64,000 nucleotides of DNA from the NCBI RefSeq assembly GCF_039537265.1, contig NZ_BAABAE010000003.1, forward strand, positions 1,364,001 to 1,428,000, written 5' to 3'. Below, in pieces: positions 8,080 to 15,949 of this stretch. The stretch's first letter is position 1. Every line of letters starts with the position of its first letter. The DNA is from Terrimesophilobacter bigeumensis (lineage in GTDB: Bacteria; Actinomycetota; Actinomycetes; Actinomycetales; Microbacteriaceae). The notes beneath the pieces were generated by a model. That model did not search any database. It was given only the letters and a program-made list of their open reading frames with translations, and was not told where the DNA came from. Both the position numbers and the translations under genes were made by a program.

Positions 8080-8119
8080 CTGTCCTCTAGGCTAACACCG
8101 CACAGATTGGTGGTCAACG

Positions 8120-8587
8120 ATGAGCGACGCCCAGAGCCACACGGCCCAGCGCCACCCGGCCCAGAGCTACGCGCGGCCCGACACGATGCTGCGTGACGAC
8201 CGCGCCTCGACCGACCTGCTCGGCATGGATGTCGTGGAGATGAGCGAAGGCCACGCCGTCGTGACGATGACGGTGCGCGGCGACATGCTCAACGGCCACG
8301 CGATCATCCATGGCGGGCTCGTCTTCACCCTCGCCGACACCGCCTTCGCCATGGCCTGCAACGCCGAGGGCAGCGTGACCGTCTCCTCGGGCGCCGAGAT
8401 CGTGTTCTTCGCCCCCGCCCACGAGGGCGATGTGCTCACCGCGACCGCCGCGCTGCGATCCAAGCGCGGGCGCAGCGGCATCTACGATGTCGAGGTGCGC
8501 AATGCCGACGGGATCGTGGCGGAGTTCCGCGGACACAGCCGCACGGTGCACGCCGACCGCGTGAGAAAGGTGGAGAACGGTGACTGA
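8120..8587 (+). CDS. paaI: Hydroxyphenylacetyl-CoA thioesterase PaaI
   Basis: A 155-residue hotdog-fold thioesterase that clears dead-end (hydroxy)phenylacetyl-CoA species and releases CoA. The signature LNGHAIIHGGLVFTLADTAF contains the HGG/D active-site pattern of PaaI. The first 25 residues (repeated H, A, Q) are an unstructured extension. The paaR gene starts eight bases before its stop, so the two are translationally coupled. It is divergent from paaA across a shared operator. Confidence 0.92.
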   Translation: MSDAQSHTAQRHPAQSYARPDTMLRDDRASTDLLGMDVVEMSEGHAVVTMTVRGDMLNGHAIIHGGLVFTLADTAFAMACNAEGSVTVSSGAEIVFFAPAHEGDVLTATAALRSKRGRSGIYDVEVRNADGIVAEFRGHSRTVHADRVRKVENGD

Positions 8588-9206
8588 CACAACGGTGACT
8601 GGTACGGCGCCGAAGGGCACAGCGCTCAAGGCGACCCGCCACAACCACGATCAGGAGTCGATCCTGCTCGTGGCCGTCGACGTGTTCAACCGGCACGGCT
8701 ACGACGCCACCTCGATGGGAGTGCTCGCCGAGAACCTCGGTATCACCAAGTCGGCGATCTACCACCACGTCCCCAGCAAGGAGTACCTGCTGCAGCTCGC
8801 GCTCGACCGTGCCCTGGGCGGACTCGAGGCGATCCTCGACGACCCGCTCGCCGAGACCGGCCCGGCCGTCGACCGGCTCATGTTCGTGCTGCGGTCGGCC
8901 ACCGGGGTACTCACCGACCAGTTGCCGTTCGTTACCCTCCTGCTGCGGCTGCGCGGCAACACCGAACTGGAGCGCGCGGCCCTCGAGCGGCGGCGCGCCT
9001 TCAACAAGGTGATCGCGGAGCTCGTCGACGAAGCCCGAGCGGATGGCGCCATCCGCAGCGACATCGACCCTCGCACGACGACGAGGCTCCTGTTCGGCAT
9101 GATCGGCTCGATCGTCGACTGGTATCGTCCGGACGGCCCGGTCTCGGCGAACGCCGTCGCCGACGATGTCGTCGCTGTCGCCTTCGGCGGAGTGCGCGCC
9201 CGCTGA
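8580..9206 (+). CDS. paaR: TetR-family regulator of phenylacetate catabolism
   Basis: A 208-residue TetR-type repressor. The helix-turn-helix is at about residues 25-70 (GYDATSMGVLAENLG, then KSAIYHHVPSKEYLL). The remainder is an all-helical ligand domain, probably sensing phenylacetyl-CoA as in corynebacterial and Thermus PaaR. The GTG start at 8580 overlaps the end of paaI. Its position inside the cluster and the two matching operators (8058-8079 and 12969-12990) make the assignment convincing. Confidence 0.88.
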   Translation: MTDTTVTGTAPKGTALKATRHNHDQESILLVAVDVFNRHGYDATSMGVLAENLGITKSAIYHHVPSKEYLLQLALDRALGGLEAILDDPLAETGPAVDRLMFVLRSATGVLTDQLPFVTLLLRLRGNTELERAALERRRAFNKVIAELVDEARADGAIRSDIDPRTTTRLLFGMIGSIVDWYRPDGPVSANAVADDVVAVAFGGVRAR

Positions 9207-9210
9207 GGCC

Positions 9211-11274
9211 TCAGGCGGTGGTCGGCCAGGTCTTCGCGACGAGGGTCAACACGTCGTAGGCGGCCACGATCTCGTCGTCCTGGTTGTGGATGATGGCGTC
9301 CCAGCACACTTCGCCGTACTCGTCGGTCTCGCGCGGCGTGATCTTCTTCGCGGTGAGCGTGACCCGGATGCTGTCGCCCGGCGACACCGGCGTCACGAAC
9401 CGCAGGTTCTCGAGCCCGTAATTGGCGAGCACCGGCCCGGGCGCAGGATCCACGAACAGCCCGGCAGCCCAGGAGACGAGCAGGTAGCCGTGGGCGACGA
9501 TCCCCGGGAAGAACGGGTTCGCGGCAGCCGCCTCCTCATCGGTGTGGGCGTAGAAGGTGTCCCCGGTCGAGTTCGCGAAGGCCGTGATGTCCTCGAGCGT
9601 GACCTCGCGCAGCGGAGACGCGACGGCGTCCCCGATGCGCAACTCGGCGAGTGACTTGCGGAACGGGTGCGGCCCGTCGAGGCTGCGCGGCGCCCCCGCG
9701 AACCACTGCCCGGTCACTGCGGTGAGCATCGCGGGGGACCCCTGCACCGCGGTGCGCTGCATGTGGTGGAACACCGAGCGGATGCCGCCGAGCTCCTCTC
9801 CCCCGCCCGCACGACCGGGCCCACCGTGCACGAGATGCGGCACCGGCGAACCGTGCCCGGTGCTCGACCGGGCATCGTCGCGGTCGAGGATGAGCGTGCG
9901 CCCGTGGTGGGCCGCGATCCCCTCGATGACGGTACGGGCGACATCCGGATCATGGGTTGCCACTGTCGCGACGAGCGAGCCGCCGCCGAGCGCCGCGAGC
10001 GCGACGGCCTCCTCCACCGTGTCGTAGCCGATGACCGAGGAGACCGGCCCGAAGGCCTCGATCGAGTGGGCGGCCTGCGCGAGGGCGTCGGCGAAGTGCA
10101 GCAATACCGGTTGCAGGAAGGCGCCATCCGGGGCCAGCCCGGTCGACCCGTCGGCGAGGCGCACCTCGGGCTCGTCGAGCGATCCCATGACGATCTCGCC
10201 GCCCGCGGCCACGAGCTCGCCGACCCGCGTGAGCACCTCGGCCTTCTGCTCACGGCTCACGAGGGCGCCCATCGTCACGCCCTCTGCGCGCGGATCGCCG
10301 ACGACGACGCGCTCGGCGACGCGGGCGGTCACGGCCTCGATGAGCGGGTCGACGAGCGCCGAGGGCACGATCGCCCGGCGGATGCTCGTGCACTTCTGCC
10401 CCGCCTTGACCGTCAGCTCCGTCACGAGCGACCTCACGTAGGCGTCGAATTCGGGCGTGCCGGCCACGGCATCCGGGCCGAGGATCGCCGCGTTGAGCGA
10501 ATCAGTCTCCCCCGTGAACCGCACCCCGCCGTGCACGACGTTCGGGTGGGCACGCAGAGCGTTCGCCGTGCTCGCGGAGCCGGTGAAGCCGACGAGGTCG
10601 CGGTAGTCGAGGTGGTCGATGAGGTCGCGCGCGGGGCCGGAGATCAGCTGGAGGGCGCCCTCGGGCAGGATGCCGGACTCGACGATCGCGCGCACGGCCG
10701 CCTCGGCGACGTACACCGTGGGGGTCGCCGGCTTGACGATCGTCGGCACACCCGCGAGGAAGGCGGGCGCGAACTTCTCGAGCATGCCCCAGACCGGGAA
10801 GTTGAAGGCGTTGATCTGCACGGCGACGCCCGGCAGGCGCGTGTAGACGTGCTGGCCGAGGAAGGAGCCGTCCTTCGAGAGCACCTCGGGCGGACCGTCG
10901 ACGACGAGGTTGGCATTCGGCAGCTCGCGACGACCCTTCGAGCCGAAGGTGAACAGCACGCCGATCCCGCCGTCGATGTCGACCATGGAGTCGCCGCGGG
11001 TGGCGCCGGTCCGTGCGGAGACCTCGTAGAGCTCCTCGCGGCGGCCGTTCAGGTACTGGGCGAGTTCCTTGAGCTTCAGTGCCCGCTCATGGAAGGTGAG
11101 CGAGCCGAGCGCGACCTGGCCGACGGTGCGCGCGTATTCGATCGCGCCCGGGATGTCCGCGCCCGCGACACTCACCTCGGCGACCGTCTCGCCGGTGCTC
11201 GCGTCGCGCACGGGGACGCCCACGGCATCCGGCGCCCACCAGGCGCCCTGCAGGTAGCTCGGGACGTTACTCAT
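9211..11274 (-). CDS. paaZ: Bifunctional oxepin-CoA hydrolase / 3-oxo-5,6-dehydrosuberyl-CoA semialdehyde dehydrogenase
   Basis: A 687-residue fusion that opens the oxepin ring and oxidises the resulting aldehyde. Residues about 1-520 are an aldehyde dehydrogenase with nucleophile Cys near 295 in GQKCTS and the Glu in FTGETDS. Residues about 535-687 are a MaoC-type (R)-hydratase domain with the D-x4-H (DTFYAHTDEEAA) and PGIVAHGYL motif. Full length, both active sites intact. The paaH stop overlaps its start by four bases. Only four bases separate its stop from the convergent paaR stop. Confidence 0.95.
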   Translation of the reverse strand: MSNVPSYLQGAWWAPDAVGVPVRDASTGETVAEVSVAGADIPGAIEYARTVGQVALGSLTFHERALKLKELAQYLNGRREELYEVSARTGATRGDSMVDIDGGIGVLFTFGSKGRRELPNANLVVDGPPEVLSKDGSFLGQHVYTRLPGVAVQINAFNFPVWGMLEKFAPAFLAGVPTIVKPATPTVYVAEAAVRAIVESGILPEGALQLISGPARDLIDHLDYRDLVGFTGSASTANALRAHPNVVHGGVRFTGETDSLNAAILGPDAVAGTPEFDAYVRSLVTELTVKAGQKCTSIRRAIVPSALVDPLIEAVTARVAERVVVGDPRAEGVTMGALVSREQKAEVLTRVGELVAAGGEIVMGSLDEPEVRLADGSTGLAPDGAFLQPVLLHFADALAQAAHSIEAFGPVSSVIGYDTVEEAVALAALGGGSLVATVATHDPDVARTVIEGIAAHHGRTLILDRDDARSSTGHGSPVPHLVHGGPGRAGGGEELGGIRSVFHHMQRTAVQGSPAMLTAVTGQWFAGAPRSLDGPHPFRKSLAELRIGDAVASPLREVTLEDITAFANSTGDTFYAHTDEEAAAANPFFPGIVAHGYLLVSWAAGLFVDPAPGPVLANYGLENLRFVTPVSPGDSIRVTLTAKKITPRETDEYGEVCWDAIIHNQDDEIVAAYDVLTLVAKTWPTTA

Positions 11275-12167
11275 GCGCTCTCTCCGGGTTGTGAATTCTC
11301 CGTCGGCCAGTCGTAGAAGCCGCGGCCGGTCTTGCGGCCCAGTTCGCCGCGCGCGACCTTCTCGCGCAGCAACTGTGGCGGGGCGAAACGCTCCCCCAGC
11401 GTCGCTTGCAGGTATTCGGCGATGCCGAGGCGCACGTCGAGGCCGACGAGGTCGGTGAGCTTCAATGGCCCCATCGGATGCCCGTACCCGAGCGCCATGG
11501 CCGCGTCGATGTCCGCCGCGCTCGCGACACCGTCCTCGAGCATCCGGATCGCCTCGAGGGCGATCGCGACGCCGAGCCGGGAACTGGCGAAACCGGGGAC
11601 ATCCTGCACGGTGATCGGGGTCTTGCCGAGGGCCGCGACCCAGCCGGCCGCCGCGGCGGTCAGCTCGGGCGCGGTGCGCTGGCCGACGACGATCTCGACG
11701 AGCTTCGAAGCGGGAACCGGGTTGAAGAAGTGCAGGCCGCAGAAGCGCTCGGGGCGGGCGAGATGCCCGGCGAGTGTCGTGATCGAGATCGAGGAGGTGT
11801 TACTGGCGAGCCAGGCACCCGCCCCGTCCGAAGCAGCGCCGACCGCCGCCTCGACCCGGCCGAGGGCGTCGAGCTTGAGTTCGAGCGATTCCGGTACGGC
11901 TTCGACGACAAGCCCGGCCTCAGCGAACGCATCCACATCGGTGCCGAATCCGAGCCTGGCGGTGAGCTCTTCGAGAGGCTCCTCCGTTGTCGCGCGCTCG
12001 ACGCTCGTCATGAGCGCCGCGAGCACCCGCCCGCGCGCCATCCGCACGCTCTCTGCGTCGCGCTCGACGACCGCGACGCGGGCGCCGGCCAGGGCGAAGG
12101 CGTGGGCGATCCCGGCGCCCATCCGGCCGCCGCCCAGCACGCCGACGATCGCCGGCACGCCGCTCAC
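11271..12167 (-). CDS. paaH: 3-hydroxyacyl-CoA dehydrogenase PaaH
   Basis: A 298-residue NAD-dependent dehydrogenase that oxidises 3-hydroxyadipyl-CoA to 3-oxoadipyl-CoA. The Rossmann motif GGGRMGAGIA is at residues 12-21. The catalytic His lies in CGLHFFNPVP, and the helical C-terminal domain ends in the usual GRKTGRGFYDW. It is coupled by four-base overlaps to both paaF upstream and paaZ downstream. Confidence 0.92.
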   Translation of the reverse strand: MSGVPAIVGVLGGGRMGAGIAHAFALAGARVAVVERDAESVRMARGRVLAALMTSVERATTEEPLEELTARLGFGTDVDAFAEAGLVVEAVPESLELKLDALGRVEAAVGAASDGAGAWLASNTSSISITTLAGHLARPERFCGLHFFNPVPASKLVEIVVGQRTAPELTAAAAGWVAALGKTPITVQDVPGFASSRLGVAIALEAIRMLEDGVASAADIDAAMALGYGHPMGPLKLTDLVGLDVRLGIAEYLQATLGERFAPPQLLREKVARGELGRKTGRGFYDWPTENSQPGESA

Positions 12168-12919
12168 TTCTTCGTCCTGTTCGGACCGCGCTTGTCCAGA
12201 AAGGCTGTCATCCGCTCCCGCTTGGCGTCCGACTCGAACAGCACCGCCTGCTCCTGCAGGTCGATGTCCGGATGGGCTTCGCGCGGCGCGGCGAGCACAC
12301 GCTTGGTGGCCATGAGCGCTGCGGGGTCATTCGCGAGGATGCGGTCGGCGAGCACGTGCGCGGCCTCGAGCAGGGCATCCGGTTCATGCACCTCGCTCAC
12401 GAGCCGCAGAGCAAGCGCCTCCTGAGCATTCAGCACACGGCCGGCGAGCAGGATCTCCTTCGCGACGGTTTCGCCGACGAGTTCGAGCAGCCGCCAGGTG
12501 GCCCCCGCACCCGCGAGGATTCCGAGGCCGACCTCCGGGTTCCCGATCTTGGCCGTCGTGCTCGCGATGCGGAAGTCGGCCGCGTAGGCGAGCTCTGCGC
12601 CGCCGCCGAGAGCGTAGCCGTCGATCGCGGCGATGACGGGCATCGGCAGGGCGGCGATCCGCTGGAAGATCCTGGTGTTGATGCCGGCGAGCGCCTCGGC
12701 GCGTCCGCGCTCGCGCAGCTGCCGGATGTCGGCGCCCGAGGCGAAGGTGCCTCCTGCGCCCGAGATCACGAGCAGCCGTGGCGTGGCCTCGAGCCCTTCG
12801 CACACGGCGTGCAACTCGTCGACCATCGCCTGGTCGATCGCGTTGCGGACATCCGGCCGATTGAGCACGACGTGCACGCGGTCGTCGCGCTCCTCCACGC
12901 TGAGGGATGGCTGCGTCAT
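12164..12919 (-). CDS. paaF: 2,3-dehydroadipyl-CoA hydratase (enoyl-CoA hydratase) PaaF
   Basis: A 251-residue crotonase. Both hydratase glutamates are present, E109 in GGGAEL and E129 in GNPEVGLGI, which separates it from the PaaG-type protein at 3337-4107. The expected reaction is hydration of 2,3-dehydroadipyl-CoA. The ATG at 12919 is chosen because the PaaR operator lies at 12969-12990; a longer frame to 13036 would run through that operator and lacks similarity. It is the first gene of the paaF-paaH-paaZ operon and overlaps paaH by four bases. Confidence 0.88.
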   Translation of the reverse strand: MTQPSLSVEERDDRVHVVLNRPDVRNAIDQAMVDELHAVCEGLEATPRLLVISGAGGTFASGADIRQLRERGRAEALAGINTRIFQRIAALPMPVIAAIDGYALGGGAELAYAADFRIASTTAKIGNPEVGLGILAGAGATWRLLELVGETVAKEILLAGRVLNAQEALALRLVSEVHEPDALLEAAHVLADRILANDPAALMATKRVLAAPREAHPDIDLQEQAVLFESDAKRERMTAFLDKRGPNRTKK

Positions 12920-12968
12920 GCTCCGCCTTCGCTGCCGGGTCGCCGCAGGTGTCACCCACAGGCGATCG

Positions 12969-12990
12969 ACTGACTGACCGTTCGTTCTGT
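12969..12990. promoter_or_regulatory. PaaR (TetR) operator upstream of paaF
   Basis: The second copy of the 22-bp site (ACTGACTG at the left end, TTCGTTCTGT at the right) is 18 of 22 identical to the copy at 8058-8079. It lies 50 bases before the paaF ATG, placing paaF-paaH-paaZ in the same regulon as paaABCDE and paaI-paaR. Confidence 0.72.
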
Positions 12991-13047
12991 CAAGGATGTC
13001 ACGGGCGCGGTGCCCGGTCAAACCTTCGTTCCGCACCGCCCGGTGAC

Positions 13048-13060
13048 TAGGCTACCGGGC
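13048..13060 (+). promoter_or_regulatory. -10 element and leaderless start of the VOC gene
   Basis: TAGGCT (13048-13053) is followed by seven bases and the ATG at 13061, with no Shine-Dalgarno sequence. This is the same leaderless pattern as several other genes here. Confidence 0.45.
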
Positions 13061-13417
13061 ATGATCCGCATCGGCTCGGTCGTGCTGCGCGTCGAGGATC
13101 TCGCGCGACAGAAAGCGTTCTGGATGGCGGCGCTCGACTACGTCGACCGCGAGGGCGATGACGACGACTTCGCCCTGCTGAGACCGCGCGACGGCACCGG
13201 CCCGAACCTCTCCCTCGACGAGCACGCCGCTCCTGCCAGCCTGCCGCCCCGCATCCACCTCGACCTCTACGCCGAGGACCAGGATGCCGAGATCGAGCGC
13301 CTGCTCGCCCTGGGTGCTCGACGCGTCGAGTGGGCGAAACGGCCGGCGGATGCCGACTACGTCATCCTCGAGGACCCCGAGGGCAACCGGTTCTGCGTCG
13401 TGGACGCGAGCGGCTGA
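13061..13417 (+). CDS. VOC-family (glyoxalase-like) protein
   Basis: A 118-residue vicinal-oxygen-chelate protein. It opens with IRIGSVVLRVEDLARQKAFW, the standard first beta-alpha unit, and ends with a second module (DYVILEDPEGNRFCVVD). Acidic or histidine ligands at usual metal positions (HLDLYA, DPEGN) are present. Such single-module proteins occur as glyoxalases, dioxygenases or resistance proteins, and the substrate cannot be inferred. The ATG at 13061 is preferred over a GTG at 13010 because it starts at the fold and has a -10 seven bases upstream. Confidence 0.8.
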   Translation: MIRIGSVVLRVEDLARQKAFWMAALDYVDREGDDDDFALLRPRDGTGPNLSLDEHAAPASLPPRIHLDLYAEDQDAEIERLLALGARRVEWAKRPADADYVILEDPEGNRFCVVDASG

Positions 13418-13418
13418 G

Positions 13419-13478
13419 CTGTCGGCCCCTGATCTGCCGGCCGCTGATCTGTCGACCCCCGATCTGCTGACCGCTGGC
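13419..13478 (+). repeat. Intergenic 15-bp tandem repeat, four imperfect units
   Basis: Four consecutive 15-mers (CTGTCGGCCCCTGAT, CTGCCGGCCGCTGAT, CTGTCGACCCCCGAT, CTGCTGACCGCTGGC) occupy the space between the VOC stop and the convergent hydrolase stop. The unit keeps a reading frame, but no start or RBS supports translation. It is probably a minisatellite grown in a convergent gap. Confidence 0.8.
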
Positions 13479-13486
13479 CCGCGGAC

Positions 13487-14536
13487 TCAGCGGATGAGCG
13501 CCGCGAGTGCAGCGTCGAACTCGTCAGGATGCTCGAGCTGCGGCGAGTGCCCGCAGTTCTCGAGCAGGACCTCGGTGTAGTCCCCTCCGGCCGCCGGGTA
13601 CGCCTCGAACACCGCGCGTGTCTGGGTGACCATCGGCTGGGGCGGTGCGACATCCTCGCCCGGCCAGCCGGGGATGATGCCGAGCTGGCCGAGGTAGTTG
13701 AGGTCGAAGAAGGAATTGTCGGAGACGATCGCGTCATCGGTGCCGTGGATCCAGGTAACCGGAGGCTTGCGCTCGAGGTCGACGATGCCCGAGGTGTCGA
13801 ACACCGTCGGTGCCATCGTGTTGAGGATGCCCCTGTCCCCCGGTGCGAACCCCGGCCAGTTCTCGCTCGGCACGGAGTTGCCCGGGTAGTTGCCCTCGCC
13901 GGTCTTCGTCGAGAGCATCGACTCGACCCAGAGATCCTCGTGCTCGGACTCGAAACCGGACTTGACGTAAGAGCTGCGGTAGACGCTGCGCGGCGAAGTC
14001 TGCTCGTCGGCACTCGTGTCTCCGGCGGCCAGCCGCGCCACGAAGTCGGGGTTCGCTCCCCCGGCGCCGCAGCCCGCGGCATCCGGAGTGAGGAGCCGCC
14101 CGTCGGGGCCGGCCGTCGCGCCGAACCCGTACGGAGACACCGGGGCCTGCAGCAGCGTGGAGGCCACGAGCTCGTTGTGATCGAGCATGAGCTGCATGAC
14201 GACACCGCCGCCCATGCTCCAGCCGACGAAGTGCGCGGACTCGATGCCGAGGGCTCTCACCACCGTGGCCACGTCGTCGGAGTAGTCGCGAAGGCCGCGC
14301 GTCGCGTCGACGTCGAGCGTCTCACTGTCGCCGAACCCGCGCAGGTCGATCGCGTAGGCCTGCTGCTCGGGGAGCAGGCGCAGCATCGTCGGCTGCCAGA
14401 ACAGGGACGAGGAGACGTTGCCGTGCACGAACACGACGGGCACGGCATCACCGCCGGCGCGCTCCAGCACGTTGGCGCGGTAGCGCTCGGTCTCGACTGT
14501 CCGCGCGATGACTCCGTCGAGCAGCGTTCCCGTCAC
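13487..14536 (-). CDS. Alpha/beta hydrolase
   Basis: A 349-residue alpha/beta-hydrolase. The oxyanion segment VVFVHGNVSSS is near residue 35. The nucleophile elbow GWSMGGG places the catalytic Ser at 107, an acid is likely in WIHGTDD, and the His is in NCGHSPQLEHP near the end. It has no signal peptide, so it acts in the cytoplasm. It is the last gene of the leftward operon and overlaps the CoA-transferase B subunit by four bases. Context suggests hydrolysis of an ester or oligomer of 3-hydroxybutyrate-type acids, which is inference. Confidence 0.82.
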   Translation of the reverse strand: MTGTLLDGVIARTVETERYRANVLERAGGDAVPVVFVHGNVSSSLFWQPTMLRLLPEQQAYAIDLRGFGDSETLDVDATRGLRDYSDDVATVVRALGIESAHFVGWSMGGGVVMQLMLDHNELVASTLLQAPVSPYGFGATAGPDGRLLTPDAAGCGAGGANPDFVARLAAGDTSADEQTSPRSVYRSSYVKSGFESEHEDLWVESMLSTKTGEGNYPGNSVPSENWPGFAPGDRGILNTMAPTVFDTSGIVDLERKPPVTWIHGTDDAIVSDNSFFDLNYLGQLGIIPGWPGEDVAPPQPMVTQTRAVFEAYPAAGGDYTEVLLENCGHSPQLEHPDEFDAALAALIR

Positions 14537-15177
14537 GACAGTTCCTCTCCCAGGATCAGCTCAGGCTCGGTCGCGGCCCGCACCTCGTCGACGGTCACGC
14601 CGGGAGCGAGCTCACGCAGGACGAGACCGTCGTCGGTCACGTCGATGACGGCGAGGTCGGTGATGATGCGGTCGACGACGCCGCGGCCGGTGAGCGGCAG
14701 CGAGCACTCGTTCACGATCTTGGCCGAGCCGTCCTTCGCGACGTGCTCCATGAGCACGATGAGCTTGCCCGCGCCGTGCACGAGGTCCATGGCACCGCCA
14801 GGACCCTTGACCATCTTGCCCGGGATCATCCAGTTGGCGAGGTCCCCCTTCGTCGAGACCTGCATCGCGCCGAGGATCGCGGCGTCGATCTTGCCGCCGC
14901 GGATCATCCCGAAGCTCATCGACGAGTCGAAGAACGCCGAACCGGGCAGGAGCGTCACGGTCTCCTTGCCGGCGTTGATGAGGTCGGGGTCGACGTTCTC
15001 TTCCGTCGGATACGGGCCGACACCGAGGATGCCGTTCTCCGACTGCAGGACGACGGTCACGCCATCCGGAACGTAGTTGGGCACGAGGGTCGGGAGCCCG
15101 ATGCCGAGGTTGACGTAGGCGCCGTCCTCGAGCTCGCGCGCGGCGCGCGCCGCCATCTCATCGCGTGTCAGTCCCAT
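14533..15177 (-). CDS. 3-oxoacid (or 3-oxoadipate) CoA-transferase, subunit B
   Basis: A 214-residue B subunit of a class I CoA-transferase. The catalytic glutamate is E47 in QSENGILG, which forms the glutamyl-CoA intermediate. GMIRGGKIDAAILGAMQV is a typical family block. With subunit A it would transfer CoA from succinyl-CoA to acetoacetate. A 3-oxoadipate specificity (PcaJ) is the alternative, but the neighbouring 3-hydroxybutyrate dehydrogenase favours acetoacetate. One base separates it from subunit A. Confidence 0.88.
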   Translation of the reverse strand: MGLTRDEMAARAARELEDGAYVNLGIGLPTLVPNYVPDGVTVVLQSENGILGVGPYPTEENVDPDLINAGKETVTLLPGSAFFDSSMSFGMIRGGKIDAAILGAMQVSTKGDLANWMIPGKMVKGPGGAMDLVHGAGKLIVLMEHVAKDGSAKIVNECSLPLTGRGVVDRIITDLAVIDVTDDGLVLRELAPGVTVDEVRAATEPELILGEELS

Positions 15178-15178
15178 G

Positions 15179-15949
15179 TCAGTTCTCCCTCACGGTCCGG
15201 CGCTCGATGCGCTTCTCGATACCGGTGCCGACCTCGACGACGCGGTGCACGTAGACGCCCGGGAGGTGCACGGTGTCCGGGTCGATCGCGCCGGGCTCGA
15301 CGAGTTCCTCGACCTGGGCGATGCACACGCGCCCGGCCATCGCAGCGATCGGGTTGAAGTTGCGGGCCGCCTTGTTGAACACGAGGTTGCCGTGCCGGTC
15401 GCCGCGCAGGGCGTGGACGATCGAGAAGTCGGTCGTGATGGCCTCCTCGAGTACGAACTCGCGCTCCCGGCCGTTGAACTCGAAGGTGCGCACATCCTTC
15501 ACCGGTGAGGCGATCGCGATCGAGCCGTCCGGCGCATACCGGCGCGGCAGCCCGCCCTCCGCGACCTGCGTGCCGACCCCGGTGGGGGTGAAGAAGGCAG
15601 CGATACCGGATCCCCCCGCGCGCAGCTTCTCGGCGAGCGTTCCCTGCGGTGTGAGCTCGAGCTCGAGCTCGCCGGAGAGGAACTGCCGCTCGAACTCCTT
15701 GTTCTCGCCCACGTACGACGAGGTCATCTTGCGGATGCGCTGGGCGCCGAGCAGGATGCCGAGCCCCCAGTCGTCCACGCCGCAGTTGTTGCTCACGATC
15801 GAGAGATCCTTGACCCCGGAGGCGAGGATCGCCTCGATGAGGACCATCGGATTGCCGGAGAGGCCGAAACCGCCGACCGCGAGGCTCGCGCCGTCCCGTA
15901 TGTCGGCGACCGCCTCGGCCGCGCTCGGAACTGACTTGTCGAAACTCAT
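15179..15949 (-). CDS. 3-oxoacid (or 3-oxoadipate) CoA-transferase, subunit A
   Basis: A 256-residue A subunit of the same CoA-transferase. The CoA-binding signature GGFGLSGNP is near residue 26, and the GTQVAEGGLPRRY and GTRVVEVGTGIEKR-like C-terminal blocks match the family. The ATG at 15949 is used: it overlaps the upstream hydrolase stop by four bases and begins where family similarity begins. A frame extending to 16105 is not supported. Confidence 0.88.
   Translation of the reverse strand: MSFDKSVPSAAEAVADIRDGASLAVGGFGLSGNPMVLIEAILASGVKDLSIVSNNCGVDDWGLGILLGAQRIRKMTSSYVGENKEFERQFLSGELELELTPQGTLAEKLRAGGSGIAAFFTPTGVGTQVAEGGLPRRYAPDGSIAIASPVKDVRTFEFNGREREFVLEEAITTDFSIVHALRGDRHGNLVFNKAARNFNPIAAMAGRVCIAQVEELVEPGAIDPDTVHLPGVYVHRVVEVGTGIEKRIERRTVREN

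Noticed and set aside
14533..15949. PcaIJ assignment (3-oxoadipate CoA-transferase) for the CoA-transferase pair
   Set aside because: Not excluded by sequence, but no other protocatechuate genes are present and the adjacent 3-hydroxybutyrate dehydrogenase favours acetoacetate; left as an alternative in the entries.
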